From a virus: a stretch of 64,000 bases of DNA. Shown here piece by piece: positions 42,123-51,308 of this stretch (its first letter is position 1; every line of letters begins with the position of its first letter). Position numbers and translations under genes: made by a program. Location: the IMG/VR virus record IMGVR_UViG_3300020183_000020, positions 1-64,000 of that record, one strand, 5' to 3'. The notes under the pieces were generated by a model, which was given only the letters and a program-made list of their open reading frames with translations, had not been told where the DNA came from and searched no databases.

Positions 42123-44855
42123 CTATTTCTTAGCTAGGGAAGCAACCCTGAGAGCGGAGGCTTTAAGAGAAGCGATTCTAGCGGGGTTCCAATTGAAAGG
42201 AGCCTGTTCAAACTTGCCCTTTTCATCGAACTCAGAATATTGGATAACCTCTAGTTTACAGATGGGTTCTTCATCGGATTCAAAGCGTTTCTCATAACCC
42301 AAGAAGTCCACATCATTAGGGATAAGGTAAACCACCATTTTCTTTTGCTGTGGGTCGAACATGATTTGAGATGTGGAGTATAGACCATTAGGGACTTTCC
42401 TAACAGGGATAAAGGGGTCGTCCATTTTATCCCAGCGGTATCCGTAAAGTGCAGGGGCTGCATCTTTAATATCGGTCACATTGGATAGTATTTCTGTGGC
42501 GAGTTCTCTTCTTCTTAGGGAGGATTGGCGATCATCTCCGCTTTGATAACCTGCATCAGGATGGTTGATGCCGTGATTTGTGCGTACATGGAGTTTGTGT
42601 CTTTGTAGAGTTTTAACAACAGGTTGGTGGATGGAAGTTTGTTCTATGATTTTTGCCCGCGTCCCATCTGATATGATGGTATGTCCATGTACGGGTACAT
42701 GGAACGAGTTACCTGCGATGCACTTTAGGGCTTCTTCAATCGTTTTGCACTTGAGTGCATTTAGCAGGTAGAAGCCATCTTGAGAAATCATGGGTTCTTT
42801 CTTTTGATTACGGCTTGAACCTTCTTCTTCATCTTCGCGTACATTGAGAGCGGAGTTGACAATGGATATTCCATAGCTGTTTACGCCTTCTAGCCAACCT
42901 GTCACATTGTCGATGTAATAAAGAACCTCAACTCCGTCATACAGGTCGTGATAGATTTTGATTTCGGGGTTGTAGTTTCTATCCCTTATTTTCAGTAGGT
43001 AACGCTTGTCGTCTAGATCGAGGCAGGATATGACACAGGCGGATTTATTCATGGACGATTTCCTTTTGGATAGTTTCATTACTCTAGCTCCTGTTGAGTC
43101 GGATAGCCCTAAAGTTCTGCCCATTCTCCACCTCGCAGTTTGAGACAGCTTGCTTGGGTCTAAGACAAACTGCACAAATGTTTCGGCAAAATCTTCTTTC
43201 TCATTTGTCTTCCCGTAATCCGTGGGTATCCCCAAAGCCTGTTTCATTTCTTCGATAGTTCTCAGGTGTAGTTCTCTATCGGCTAGGGCGAACTCTTTTG
43301 TTTTATCCGATTCGAGTTGTAGTCCAACATCTTCCCACAATCCACTAAGCATAAAGATTCTGTTAATGTTTTCTGTAGCTCTTTCTAGAGCATCTTGTTC
43401 ATTCCAATCTTCACGGGAGTGTCCTCTAACTTCGTAGAAGTAGTGGAGAGGGTCTTTAAAGAACTCCATGACCACCTTGCCCTCGGCGGTGAGTCTAAAG
43501 TTAGAGGGTGTCATGAGTGGTTTACGCCCTGACAACTGAGTAAACAGTCCGTGTATTTTCAGAATATCTAAGGGCGAAGCATTGCTCTTGACGATTTTGG
43601 GGTCGCCCTTGGCTTCTTGAAACATAGTGAAGTATCGAGACCTGTCCTCAGGAGTGATTGTGAACTTTTTGAGGTTCTTTTCAAAGAAGTCTTCTTTCTC
43701 TCTGTTGATATATTCCCAACCGCTATCCCAAAACTCTCTTGCCTCTCTTGTGATGTAGTTTAGATGCACCCAATGTCCTATTTCATGGAGCAGTACTTCA
43801 TGGACAAAGTTAGCTAAGACTCGACCTTTTACGCCGAAGCTGTTTGTAAACATCTTTAAGGTTCGAGTAGTAGATATCCATTCACCTGCCGTACTTGAGC
43901 CCTGCTCTTGGCGGAGCAATTGGATAGAAGTAATCGAATCACGCATGATGGGGGTCATGTCGCGTTCTTTGAAGATTGCTTCTATGAAGTCGATCCCATC
44001 AAGGAAACTACGGACTTCATTATCCGAAAGGTCAAAGCTCTCAACATTGAAGCCTTTGTATTTGAATTTCTGATAGTCGATTTTCACGCTGTGTCTCTCT
44101 ATGTCTAGAGAAGCCAGCTTCATTTTGTCAATGGCGGTGTTGAGGCGTGCGATGTTAGGTAAACTTACTGCATCGGGCAGTTCAAGGATTTGTGAAATAA
44201 GTTGGCGATACTTCCCAACGGCTCTATTTAGCCCAAGATACTCTATTCTAGCTTCCGTACCTACGATGTTTTGTAGTACAGAGTCTCTTAGCCGACTAGT
44301 GAATTCCATGTATAGCTCTTGGAGAGCTTGTGCATTCCTAGTTGTCCGCAGGATTTTCCAAACATCGGTTTTAAAGTTTTCGATGATGATGTGAGGGAGT
44401 TCTATGGTTGCAGAAGACTTCTTAGATGGGGTGTGTTTAATCTTCCATGCTTTCCATTTAGCGTGTTGGGGGCTAGACTTCAAAGACGGATCGTGACCCC
44501 AATTTCTGAGACTTATTTCCCACTTGGACATTCCGCTTTCGCCCACAGGATCACCAGGCTTGCCACCGAGCATCCTAGAGTTAAATCCATTTTCTTGGGC
44601 TGCATTATCGAAGTCATCATTTGTCCAATCCTTAAAGGGTTTCTCTTTCCGTCTTTTGATTCGATGAAAAGAGTCATAACCTGATTGGATATCTCCTGAT
44701 TCTTTGGCCTCTTCTCTATTTATGGAAGCCAATAATCTATTGTCGTTTTCAGCCCAATCATCGAGGGCTTTTTGACTCATGTTAATAAGATCGTGCCACT
44801 TGTTGTATACTTCTTTTTTCTCTTCTTCAGACCTAGTTTTTGCGTATTTCATCAT
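42123..44855 (-). CDS. Metalloprotease in frame with Ntn-hydrolase-like domain
   Basis: The 910-residue frame has three parts. The N-terminal region (1-150) holds a Gly/Trp segment (NGFNSRMLGGKPGDP, SLRNWGHDPSLKSSP). The middle has HEIGH near residue 357 and a later NEKEDFAETF segment, as in gluzincins. The C-terminal 309 residues start at MNKSACVISC and contain LKIRDRNY, WLEGVNSYGISIVNSAL and RTNHG, the pattern of C45/acyltransferase Ntn-hydrolases that use an N-terminal Cys. An SD before that internal Met suggests separate synthesis. The start is held in a 14-bp hairpin. Confidence 0.75.
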   Translation of the reverse strand: MMKYAKTRSEEEKKEVYNKWHDLINMSQKALDDWAENDNRLLASINREEAKESGDIQSGYDSFHRIKRRKEKPFKDWTNDDFDNAAQENGFNSRMLGGKPGDPVGESGMSKWEISLRNWGHDPSLKSSPQHAKWKAWKIKHTPSKKSSATIELPHIIIENFKTDVWKILRTTRNAQALQELYMEFTSRLRDSVLQNIVGTEARIEYLGLNRAVGKYRQLISQILELPDAVSLPNIARLNTAIDKMKLASLDIERHSVKIDYQKFKYKGFNVESFDLSDNEVRSFLDGIDFIEAIFKERDMTPIMRDSITSIQLLRQEQGSSTAGEWISTTRTLKMFTNSFGVKGRVLANFVHEVLLHEIGHWVHLNYITREAREFWDSGWEYINREKEDFFEKNLKKFTITPEDRSRYFTMFQEAKGDPKIVKSNASPLDILKIHGLFTQLSGRKPLMTPSNFRLTAEGKVVMEFFKDPLHYFYEVRGHSREDWNEQDALERATENINRIFMLSGLWEDVGLQLESDKTKEFALADRELHLRTIEEMKQALGIPTDYGKTNEKEDFAETFVQFVLDPSKLSQTARWRMGRTLGLSDSTGARVMKLSKRKSSMNKSACVISCLDLDDKRYLLKIRDRNYNPEIKIYHDLYDGVEVLYYIDNVTGWLEGVNSYGISIVNSALNVREDEEEGSSRNQKKEPMISQDGFYLLNALKCKTIEEALKCIAGNSFHVPVHGHTIISDGTRAKIIEQTSIHQPVVKTLQRHKLHVRTNHGINHPDAGYQSGDDRQSSLRRRELATEILSNVTDIKDAAPALYGYRWDKMDDPFIPVRKVPNGLYSTSQIMFDPQQKKMVVYLIPNDVDFLGYEKRFESDEEPICKLEVIQYSEFDEKGKFEQAPFNWNPARIASLKASALRVASLAKK
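43050..43065 (-). promoter_or_regulatory. Internal SD and ATG for Ntn-hydrolase domain
   Basis: AAGGA (43065-43061) lies 8 nt before an in-frame ATG (43052-43050) that begins MNKSAC. Initiation here would give a 309-residue Ntn-hydrolase-like protein. Confidence 0.55.
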
Positions 44856-44894
44856 CAACCTACCTAGCGTATATTAGATACTAGGTAGGTTGAT
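44854..44894 (-). promoter_or_regulatory. Perfect 14-bp hairpin burying SD and start codon
   Basis: ATCAACCTACCTAG (44854-44867, plus strand) is the exact reverse complement of 44881-44894, with a 13-nt loop. In the minus-strand mRNA the 3' arm holds AGGTAGG and the first bases of the ATG at 44855. Confidence 0.75.
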
Positions 44895-44908
44895 ATAAAT
44901 AGATTACT

Positions 44909-45280
44909 TCATCTCCAAGATGTATTGGTGCTGAACCTTGTAAAGCGTGGGATAACTAAGTCAACACCTGTGGTGATGGGGGCATCAGGATCGACCCCCA
45001 CACCAATTTTGAGTGGATTATTTCCGTCACCAATCACTTTGGATATTTTCGCACCAAAAGATAATGTCGGGGGAGTGATCGTGTCATCGGCGGATTTCAC
45101 CCCCTTGTTCAAAATGGATAACACCACAAATCCAGCGGGGACAGAACCTCCACCCATATCAACGGATTTTCCGAGAGTCGCGGGTAGGAAGAGTTGGTCG
45201 CCTGTAGAGCCTTCAAAACGCACTCTAGCTTCAATAGCCGTGGTGTAGACCTTGATGAAAGGCGGGATGATATCCGACAT
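44909..45280 (-). CDS. Hypothetical beta-rich virion-region protein
   Basis: The 123-residue product is Gly/Pro/Val-rich and beta-prone (AGFVVLSILNKGV, TGVDLVIPRFTRF). AGGAG is 6 nt upstream. It follows the large fibre-like gene on the same strand and may be a decoration or fibre-associated protein. Confidence 0.6.
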   Translation of the reverse strand: MSDIIPPFIKVYTTAIEARVRFEGSTGDQLFLPATLGKSVDMGGGSVPAGFVVLSILNKGVKSADDTITPPTLSFGAKISKVIGDGNNPLKIGVGVDPDAPITTGVDLVIPRFTRFSTNTSWR

Positions 45281-45292
45281 CGTGGTCTCCTT

Positions 45293-47353
45293 TTAGATTT
45301 GGAACGAGGCGGAAATGTTAATGAAGCCCGCACCTGAGATAGTAACGGGGATGAGGGTATCACCTGCGGCAGAAGTTGTGGTGGTGAGTGTAGTTGTTCC
45401 GTTGGATGTGAACACAGCATGGGTAGCTGTAATCTCTAGACGGACGCTCTTGGCAACTCTATCCCCATCTGAGTCATAAGTATTGACCACAAGGTTTTTC
45501 GACAAGTTAGCCCCTGTGAACACAAAGTCTCCTGAGTCTTGCCACACGCAGGAAACTAGATTGGGTAAAGAGGAAGAAATGACATGGGTATTCACTTCAA
45601 AGGTTTTGAAAGACCCTGAGGCGAAGTTACCATCCGCAGACTGAGCAGGGATATCGGTACTGCTAACGGATACTGCCCAATATCTACCTTGATCATCAAA
45701 AGTCATACCTGTGAAGTATCCCGCTTCGTATGCAGTCTTTGTCCATCCACCTGCTGTCCAATCATAAATGGATGCTTCGTTCTCAAAGAGACACATAAGA
45801 CGGGTGTTGTTTATGTTCTGAGGAGCCCAACCCAAAACAGGGAAGGTATCTGAACTATGATAGGTCAAGGAGCTAAAGTCGGAGGAGTCGATGGCAAAAG
45901 TGGTGATCTTCTTCCATGTGGCGGTTGTGTTAAGTGCCAACATGGCAGGGGAAGTGTGTGAATAAAAGACACTTAGATAATAATCCGCTCCGCTTTTGGT
46001 CAAAACGCAGTTTAAACGCATCTGTTGATTTGTGGTGTCGTTGTATTGCTTATAGGTCACATAGTCAGAAATCGTATCAATCCCTGCCATTGTCACAGAG
46101 CAAATTTCCATTGTCAGCGTATCGTTGGCTTTGTTCCAAACCAAGAGCAAGAAACTAAGGGTTGGAGTATCTGCCTTTGGTCCAAAGCAAGGCACATAGG
46201 CATAATAGATATCCGTTTCACCACCTATGGGAGAAGCCTCGAAATGAGTAGGTGTGTATGTATTTAATTGGGCATCAGCGATGTTTGTAGTTAACGCCAC
46301 ATTTCCAACGAAACCTTGATTGCCCCTGCGGTCAGCTAAAAGAGTTAAGATATTTGTGCCAGCGTTATACTTGTAGAACAAGTATTGTCCCAAGTTGGTC
46401 TTGGTGTAGTTGGATGCGTTATATACGGTGGTGTGACCAAATCCATTTCCATCTAAGTTGATTTGTCCATTATTCTCGATGGACATTAAGAAACAATATT
46501 CCCCTGCATTGTTTGTCCCTGCATAGAAAATCGGATTGGAGTCCATGTACCAAGCCGATCCTCCGTAAGAAAGAGAGAGTTTTGTAGGTGTACCTATGGT
46601 GATAGACCCATTGTCTCCGCTAGTGGTGTAGGTAGCCTTCCACAGACTAGTCTTTCTGAAGTTTTGGAGCGTTCTTTGAGAAGAGCCGTATGTGGCGTAA
46701 TCCCTGTTGGCAAAATAGGTCTGTCTACCCGCACCTCTTAATAAAAGAGTCTTGTTTGTCGTATCCACGGCAAGGACTGCAAACTGAGAAATCCAACTTG
46801 GACTTGAGGCGTTGTATGCAGCTAGCGTAGCTCCTGATTCGGATTGAAAGTTGTACGCTCCCACATCTTCAAAGTCTGTATCGGATACTTCATGTATTGT
46901 TCCGTCATACATGAACAGCCCATTGACGGTTTCTCCTGCATTGAAGTTCATTACATTGATGTTGGCTCCCGTATTATCCGTAAATGAAATGAGTGACCCA
47001 ATATCTATCCTATCCGACTTATCCATTACATGAAGTTGGCTAGCATTTATCCATTCCGACAAATTCTCGCCGTATGTAACTTCAGAGTCGGTGCCATTGG
47101 TGAAGGGGGAAAACACACTAGACTTGTTAGAGACTAGTGTTGCCCTTACAGGGTAAACCGTGCGTGTCCCCCCTATTGGATAAAAGGCTTCATTAGGTTT
47201 ATCAAAGACGGGAGATAGCGTGGTGTAGTCATATGCCTGATCTCCTATCCAAATGTAGTCTTGATCAGGGGAGATAACCAAACCACAAGTGGTTTTGGAG
47301 ATGTGGAAGTTAGTTCCATCATATAGACCGAATAGACTTTTGATCTTGGGCAT
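45293..47353 (-). CDS. Large beta-rich putative tail/fibre protein
   Basis: The 686-residue product is rich in Thr/Ser/Asn/Tyr and short beta motifs. It contains propeller-like segments (YIWIGDQA, AVLAVDTTNKTLLLRG, WAPQNINNTRLMCLFE, FDDQGRYWAVSVSS) suggesting a beta-propeller-like body, and a C-terminal domain (VPVTISGAGFINISASF type end). GGAG 7 nt upstream selects ATG 47353. Neighbours 44909 and 47358-48633 look like fibre or adsorption genes. Confidence 0.65.
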   Translation of the reverse strand: MPKIKSLFGLYDGTNFHISKTTCGLVISPDQDYIWIGDQAYDYTTLSPVFDKPNEAFYPIGGTRTVYPVRATLVSNKSSVFSPFTNGTDSEVTYGENLSEWINASQLHVMDKSDRIDIGSLISFTDNTGANINVMNFNAGETVNGLFMYDGTIHEVSDTDFEDVGAYNFQSESGATLAAYNASSPSWISQFAVLAVDTTNKTLLLRGAGRQTYFANRDYATYGSSQRTLQNFRKTSLWKATYTTSGDNGSITIGTPTKLSLSYGGSAWYMDSNPIFYAGTNNAGEYCFLMSIENNGQINLDGNGFGHTTVYNASNYTKTNLGQYLFYKYNAGTNILTLLADRRGNQGFVGNVALTTNIADAQLNTYTPTHFEASPIGGETDIYYAYVPCFGPKADTPTLSFLLLVWNKANDTLTMEICSVTMAGIDTISDYVTYKQYNDTTNQQMRLNCVLTKSGADYYLSVFYSHTSPAMLALNTTATWKKITTFAIDSSDFSSLTYHSSDTFPVLGWAPQNINNTRLMCLFENEASIYDWTAGGWTKTAYEAGYFTGMTFDDQGRYWAVSVSSTDIPAQSADGNFASGSFKTFEVNTHVISSSLPNLVSCVWQDSGDFVFTGANLSKNLVVNTYDSDGDRVAKSVRLEITATHAVFTSNGTTTLTTTTSAAGDTLIPVTISGAGFINISASFQI

Positions 47354-47357
47354 TTCT

Positions 47358-47567
47358 TTACTCCTCCCCACCTATGGGTTGGGCTTCTGTGGTTGTTTGG
47401 AAATAGGATAACGCCTCTTCTTCGGAAAGAAAGGGAGCGTTATTGGGACTCGTAGGATTCCCTTTGGTCTGATACAACACCTGTCCGTCTTTGGATACCT
47501 TCAAGTCCCCCTCTTCCAAAGCCAAGGTGAAGTTGCCCTTGCCAATTACACTTACGATCATGCTCAT
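47358..47567 (-). CDS. Small virion-region protein, 69 aa
   Basis: The product has a beta-prone N-terminus (IVSVIGKGNFTLALEEGDLK) and an acidic helical C-terminus. AGGAG is 6 nt upstream. It lies 4 nt before the fibre-like gene, implying an operon. Function unknown. Confidence 0.65.
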   Translation of the reverse strand: MSMIVSVIGKGNFTLALEEGDLKVSKDGQVLYQTKGNPTSPNNAPFLSEEEALSYFQTTTEAQPIGGEE

Positions 47568-47581
47568 CTCTAACTCCTAGT

Positions 47582-47932
47582 TCAGTTGTGGTAGTTCATA
47601 GAGAAGATCAAATCTGCACCCCCATAGTTGGCACAGACTGCACTCACTATCAGACTCATTGTATCTCCAGCTTCCAACAAGGCTTCCGTACTCGCCGTGA
47701 CCACATACTCTCCCGCCTCAAAAGACACCTGATAAATCACATCAGTAGGGTCAAAATTACGGATAAGTTTTATGGTCGTAAACCCTGCCCCCTCAGGGGC
47801 TTGATCCAACGATACTCTGTATCCCTTGAGGTACATATCTCTCAAGGGCTTGTATGGCGTAGATGAAGCTAAGGGGATTATTTCCCCCACTATGTAGGCA
47901 TGGACTTCTAGCTTAGTTGTCAGCCGACTCAT
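47582..47932 (-). CDS. Hypothetical beta-rich protein in fibre operon
   Basis: The 116-residue product is beta-prone (VHAYIVGEIIPLAS, YQVSFEAGEYVVTAS). GGAGG is 7 nt upstream and the ATG overlaps the preceding stop. It may be a fibre-assembly or minor tail protein. Confidence 0.6.
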   Translation of the reverse strand: MSRLTTKLEVHAYIVGEIIPLASSTPYKPLRDMYLKGYRVSLDQAPEGAGFTTIKLIRNFDPTDVIYQVSFEAGEYVVTASTEALLEAGDTMSLIVSAVCANYGGADLIFSMNYHN

Positions 47933-48633
47933 TACACAACCTCCCATGTGTTATCCGTAGTGTTCGCCACTAGTGTGATGGAGTCATATTGCACATCTAA
48001 GGTGAAACTCGTGGCTCCATTGATCAAATCCCCACCCGATCTTTGAACCACTAAGTTATTCCCTGCCGCTCGACCCCTTAGATAAAATCGGATAGTATCG
48101 CCATCATCGACACCTGACAATAAAGGCAAGGTAGCCGTGATTGTCCCTGCCGCACTATTGACAGAGTAGTGATATCCCACAGCCGCATTAAAACTCACAG
48201 CTTGTCTTGAGAACTCTAACCCACCTGCTGTCGATAATACGCTGTCGATTGCGGATAAATGTGTACTGATACTATCCGTATTTAGTGCCACATAGTTGGT
48301 CGGACTCACATTAGCCGTTATGTCGTCCGATGTGATGACCGAGTTTATCCAATTTGTCCCATCGAATGAGAGCAAGTCCCCTTCATTTATTCCGCCCCCA
48401 ATCACCACATCGGAAAGTGTGTTTATGCTCCCCAAGCTCGTGAGATTGACTCCACTTAGTGCGGGTAAAGTCTCCGCTACGGATAGTTGCAGTACTTCTC
48501 CCGCTCCCACCCCCGCATCAAGGGAGGCACTTGTTCCTGCATCCGTAATGTCGGCAAGACTAAGGGAAACACCCTCTAAGTATCCATTTGAAAACTTGAG
48601 GTGGTTCCCCCCATTTAGTTTTAGAACCCACAT
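47932..48633 (-). CDS. Putative tail-fibre protein
   Basis: The 233-residue product has segments common in phage fibres: LADITDAGTSASL, LTSLGSINTLSDVVIGGG, GDLLSFDGTNWIN, and a C-terminal LPLLSGVDDGDTIRFYLRG domain. GGGGGAAG precedes the ATG. It heads the operon of fibre-like genes reading to 44909. Confidence 0.75.
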   Translation of the reverse strand: MWVLKLNGGNHLKFSNGYLEGVSLSLADITDAGTSASLDAGVGAGEVLQLSVAETLPALSGVNLTSLGSINTLSDVVIGGGINEGDLLSFDGTNWINSVITSDDITANVSPTNYVALNTDSISTHLSAIDSVLSTAGGLEFSRQAVSFNAAVGYHYSVNSAAGTITATLPLLSGVDDGDTIRFYLRGRAAGNNLVVQRSGGDLINGATSFTLDVQYDSITLVANTTDNTWEVV

Positions 48634-48642
48634 TGTGCTTCC

Positions 48643-48672
48643 CCCTTAGTGTTTGTAAGCAAACACTAAGGG
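48643..48672 (-). terminator. Perfect 13-bp hairpin between genes
   Basis: CCCTTAGTGTTTG (48643-48655) pairs exactly with 48660-48672, with loop taag. It separates the 68-aa gene from the fibre operon and lies just before the fibre gene's SD. It may be a terminator or an mRNA-end protector. Confidence 0.65.
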
Positions 48673-48691
48673 AAACATAAAAGGTTTAGGG

Positions 48692-48898
48692 CTAGTCTTC
48701 CGTGGGCAAGTCGCCCACAAAGAAGTACCCCGTCCCACCACCCTTATTCAGCCACTCGTCAAGGAGGGCGTGGAGCATACCCCGCGTCTTGTCATCAGGG
48801 TTGACCGCCACGAACCCAAAATCCGAATGGACACCCTCGCCGTCCTCGCGGGTGTACTGAATCTCGCCGTGAACAATGGGGACTTCGATGTTCTTCAT
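48692..48898 (-). CDS. Small GC-rich gene product under promoter-like copy C
   Basis: The 68-residue product is acidic (VNPDDKTRGMLHALLDEWL) with a beta-prone start. Its third positions are strongly G/C-rich, as in other genes preceded by this element. A 13-bp hairpin follows. Function unknown. Confidence 0.7.
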   Translation of the reverse strand: MKNIEVPIVHGEIQYTREDGEGVHSDFGFVAVNPDDKTRGMLHALLDEWLNKGGGTGYFFVGDLPTED

Positions 48899-48931
48899 AA
48901 TGTAATCTCTCTTTCTGTTTCAGGGGTCTCG

Positions 48932-48967
48932 CCTAACTAATAATGGAGAACCCCCTTTGGGATACTC
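48932..48967 (-). promoter_or_regulatory. Conserved bipartite promoter-like element (copy C)
   Basis: On the minus strand GAGTATCCC (48967-48959) is followed after 16 nt by TATTAGT (48942-48936) and TAGG. The start at 48898 is 69 nt downstream. It overlaps the end of the FGE-like gene. Confidence 0.7.
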
Positions 48968-49551
48968 TAAAGATTCTTTACGATTCTAAATCCAACCATC
49001 GTAGATGGAACATGAGCATAGTGTGTCCGTCTATTGCAGGGTAAACGACACATCATGCTCGGATCGCTCCAACCCCCTCCCAAGATATACTTCTTTCCAT
49101 ATTCATCTCCATCCCACATCCACTCAGATACATTTCCGCACATATCATATAAACCCAAGGCGTTCGGCTTTTTGAAGCCGACTTCATGTGTTGTACCCCC
49201 CGAGTTATCCCAATACCATGCCAAGTTGCCCAAATCATTCCCGCCTGAAAAAGCGTACCTCTTGTTATTAAACCTAGCGGCATGAAGCCACTCCGCCCTT
49301 GTGGGGAGGCGATACCCTTTAGATTTGGAACAGCGTGTAATCCGACCCGTCTTATGAAAATTGTAATAAGGCGTTAGCCCTTCTTTAACGCTTTTGGCAT
49401 TACAGAACTCAAGAGCCTCTTTCCAAGTGACACTCTCTACAGGGAGATCATCTCCCCTGAACACGCTGTTATTGGACATGAACTCGCTGTACTCCTTCTG
49501 TGTCACCAAACAAGGCGACATGGAGATACGCTTCTTTGGCAGGTCAATCAT
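48967..49551 (-). CDS. Formylglycine-generating-enzyme (SUMF1) domain protein
   Basis: The 194-residue product has the FGE/SUMF1 pattern: PVESVTWKEALEFCN, GYRLPTRAEWLHAARF, KPNALGLYDMCGNVSEW and a closing VGFRIV. A C-terminal MCRLPC resembles the active cysteine pair of FGE but with three residues between instead of four, so the enzyme activity is uncertain; many FGE-fold proteins are structural or C-type-lectin-like. GAGG is 7 nt upstream. In this fibre context it may be a ligand-binding virion protein. Confidence 0.85.
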   Translation of the reverse strand: MIDLPKKRISMSPCLVTQKEYSEFMSNNSVFRGDDLPVESVTWKEALEFCNAKSVKEGLTPYYNFHKTGRITRCSKSKGYRLPTRAEWLHAARFNNKRYAFSGGNDLGNLAWYWDNSGGTTHEVGFKKPNALGLYDMCGNVSEWMWDGDEYGKKYILGGGWSDPSMMCRLPCNRRTHYAHVPSTMVGFRIVKNL

Positions 49552-49596
49552 TGAAAAACCTCGTTTCTCTAGATGGTGGGGGGGGGTTGCCCACTT

Positions 49597-50115
49597 CTAT
49601 CCTTTATAGAAGTGATGGGCTACATACTGCATGAGAATCCCGCTAGCGGTACCCACATTGACCGACCTAACGCTTCCATATTGTTGAATGTACACACAAG
49701 CGTCACAAATGGATAAAACATCTTGAGAGATGCCCATCATTTCCTCTCCAAAGATAAATATATCATTTGGCTCAGGCTTGAAGTCCATGAGATTTATGGC
49801 TGTAGAAATCCCGTTCTCTACTGCCACTAGCCTGTGTTTATCCTTAAGGGCTTTGATCTCTTCGATCCCATCCAAATGGATAAGCTGTGTGTAGTTGTGA
49901 GTACCCACAGCTCCTCTTCTGTCCCATTTACGCTTTCCGTAGTAGTAAACGCACTCCACTCCAAACGCATTACCATTACGGATAAAGGTGGAGATATTAA
50001 AATCTCCCTGTATGTGTTGCATCATCACCCGATAAGGGAACGCCTTTCGCTCCAAGTCCTCCCTGATTTTAATCAGTTCCCAATCTTTGTATGCGTCTAT
50101 AACATTTTTATCCAT
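49597..50115 (-). CDS. SPOUT (TrmH-like) RNA methyltransferase
   Basis: The product has the three SpoU/TrmH motifs: NISTFIRNGNAFGVE (motif 1), DIFIFGEEMMGIS (motif 2) and YIQQYGSVRSVNVGTASG (motif 3). These make the knotted SAM-binding site for 2'-O-methylation of RNA. It probably modifies a tRNA or rRNA. AAGG is 8 nt upstream. Length (172 aa) fits a minimal single-domain member. Confidence 0.85.
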   Translation of the reverse strand: MDKNVIDAYKDWELIKIREDLERKAFPYRVMMQHIQGDFNISTFIRNGNAFGVECVYYYGKRKWDRRGAVGTHNYTQLIHLDGIEEIKALKDKHRLVAVENGISTAINLMDFKPEPNDIFIFGEEMMGISQDVLSICDACVYIQQYGSVRSVNVGTASGILMQYVAHHFYKG

Positions 50116-50185
50116 TTGCGGTGCCTTTTTTTACTCTATTTATGGGGCGTACCTACTTGAACCTACTATAGAAAGGTAGAGAACG

Positions 50186-51286
50186 ATGTTTAAGACTTCT
50201 ATGATCCGCAGAGCCTTTTTGATGCGTCAGGCTGCCCACAAGCATCTCATGAAGAATGCAGGGCCTTTGACGGATGTGAGTCATCTCCGCCATCAGGCTG
50301 TGTTTTTGATGGGTGCTCCCGGTTCAGGTAAGGGATTCGTCAGCAAGAGGCTGTATCTCAAGTATATGCCCGGTGGCGGTGCTGGTGGCTCTTTAGACCC
50401 CCAAATGTTTCAGCGTGAGCTTTCGGAGCAAGAGAGAGGACTCACCAACCTAAACTTTGAGAGCGTCAGAGACCGTATTGAGACTTATGGTTTTAGGTTA
50501 GAGGTGAATGAGGGGGGGAATTCCGCGACTATCCCTTTCCGCATTTATGACAACAACGAAGTCCTTATTCCGAGAGACCAATGGGAGGAGAAGGCTCCTG
50601 ATATTGTCGATATGATTGAGGGACTAGAAGAAGTGGTTTTCGCAGCCCCCAAGCATGAGCTTCCCTCATATTGGAGAGTTGTAGACCCTGATATGTACAA
50701 GGAAGAGCTTGAAGGCTACTTAGAGACCAAGCCTGGTTATGTTCACGAAATGTCTTCTGAGATGTCCAAGGCGTACTTCGAGGCGGCTATTGCCACAGGT
50801 GACCCCGTTATCGTTGACGGCACGGGTGCAAAAGCTGCCAAGTATGTCGAACAAATTAAAGTCGCAAGAGATGCTGGCTACAGCATCACACTTGTTTGGA
50901 TTTATGTGCCTCTTGTCGCCAACATCATCCGTAACTGCACAAGAGCTAGAGTTGTGCATATCAGCCATGTGACTCGCCTCTTTAAGCAGATGGCGATTAC
51001 TTGGAAAGCCTTAAGCCCCTATCTCGATAAATCAAAGGTGATTAATACCTTTGACCCTAGCTCTTCGGGTGGTGATGCTAAGTCCTACCTCTCAAAGAAG
51101 AGCCTTGTGGACGGATATGTCCAAGAGCATATGGGATATCCTGATCTCTACACCTATATGACCCAATCGCCCGATGTCCCTCAGGATCAGAAAGACCTAG
51201 CGATGGGACTGAGATGGCTAAGTGGTGGAGCGATGAGCGATAAAGAAAGACGGATGCAGGAACTCCGCAATAAGTTTAACCGTTAA
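50186..51286 (+). CDS. Zeta-toxin-like P-loop kinase
   Basis: The 366-residue protein has a Walker A motif MGAPGSGKG (residues 42-50), a VDPDMYKEE segment, VHEMSSEMSKAYFEAAIATG and PVIVDGTG, the layout of zeta-toxin/AAA-type nucleoside or polynucleotide kinases. Zeta toxins phosphorylate UDP-activated sugars, while other members act on nucleic-acid ends; the substrate here is open. The N-terminus IRRAFLMRQAAHKHL is an amphipathic basic helix, possibly another targeting segment. Confidence 0.8.
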   Translation: MFKTSMIRRAFLMRQAAHKHLMKNAGPLTDVSHLRHQAVFLMGAPGSGKGFVSKRLYLKYMPGGGAGGSLDPQMFQRELSEQERGLTNLNFESVRDRIETYGFRLEVNEGGNSATIPFRIYDNNEVLIPRDQWEEKAPDIVDMIEGLEEVVFAAPKHELPSYWRVVDPDMYKEELEGYLETKPGYVHEMSSEMSKAYFEAAIATGDPVIVDGTGAKAAKYVEQIKVARDAGYSITLVWIYVPLVANIIRNCTRARVVHISHVTRLFKQMAITWKALSPYLDKSKVINTFDPSSSGGDAKSYLSKKSLVDGYVQEHMGYPDLYTYMTQSPDVPQDQKDLAMGLRWLSGGAMSDKERRMQELRNKFNR

Positions 51287-51308
51287 TAAATCAGCCCCCT
51301 CCTCCCCG

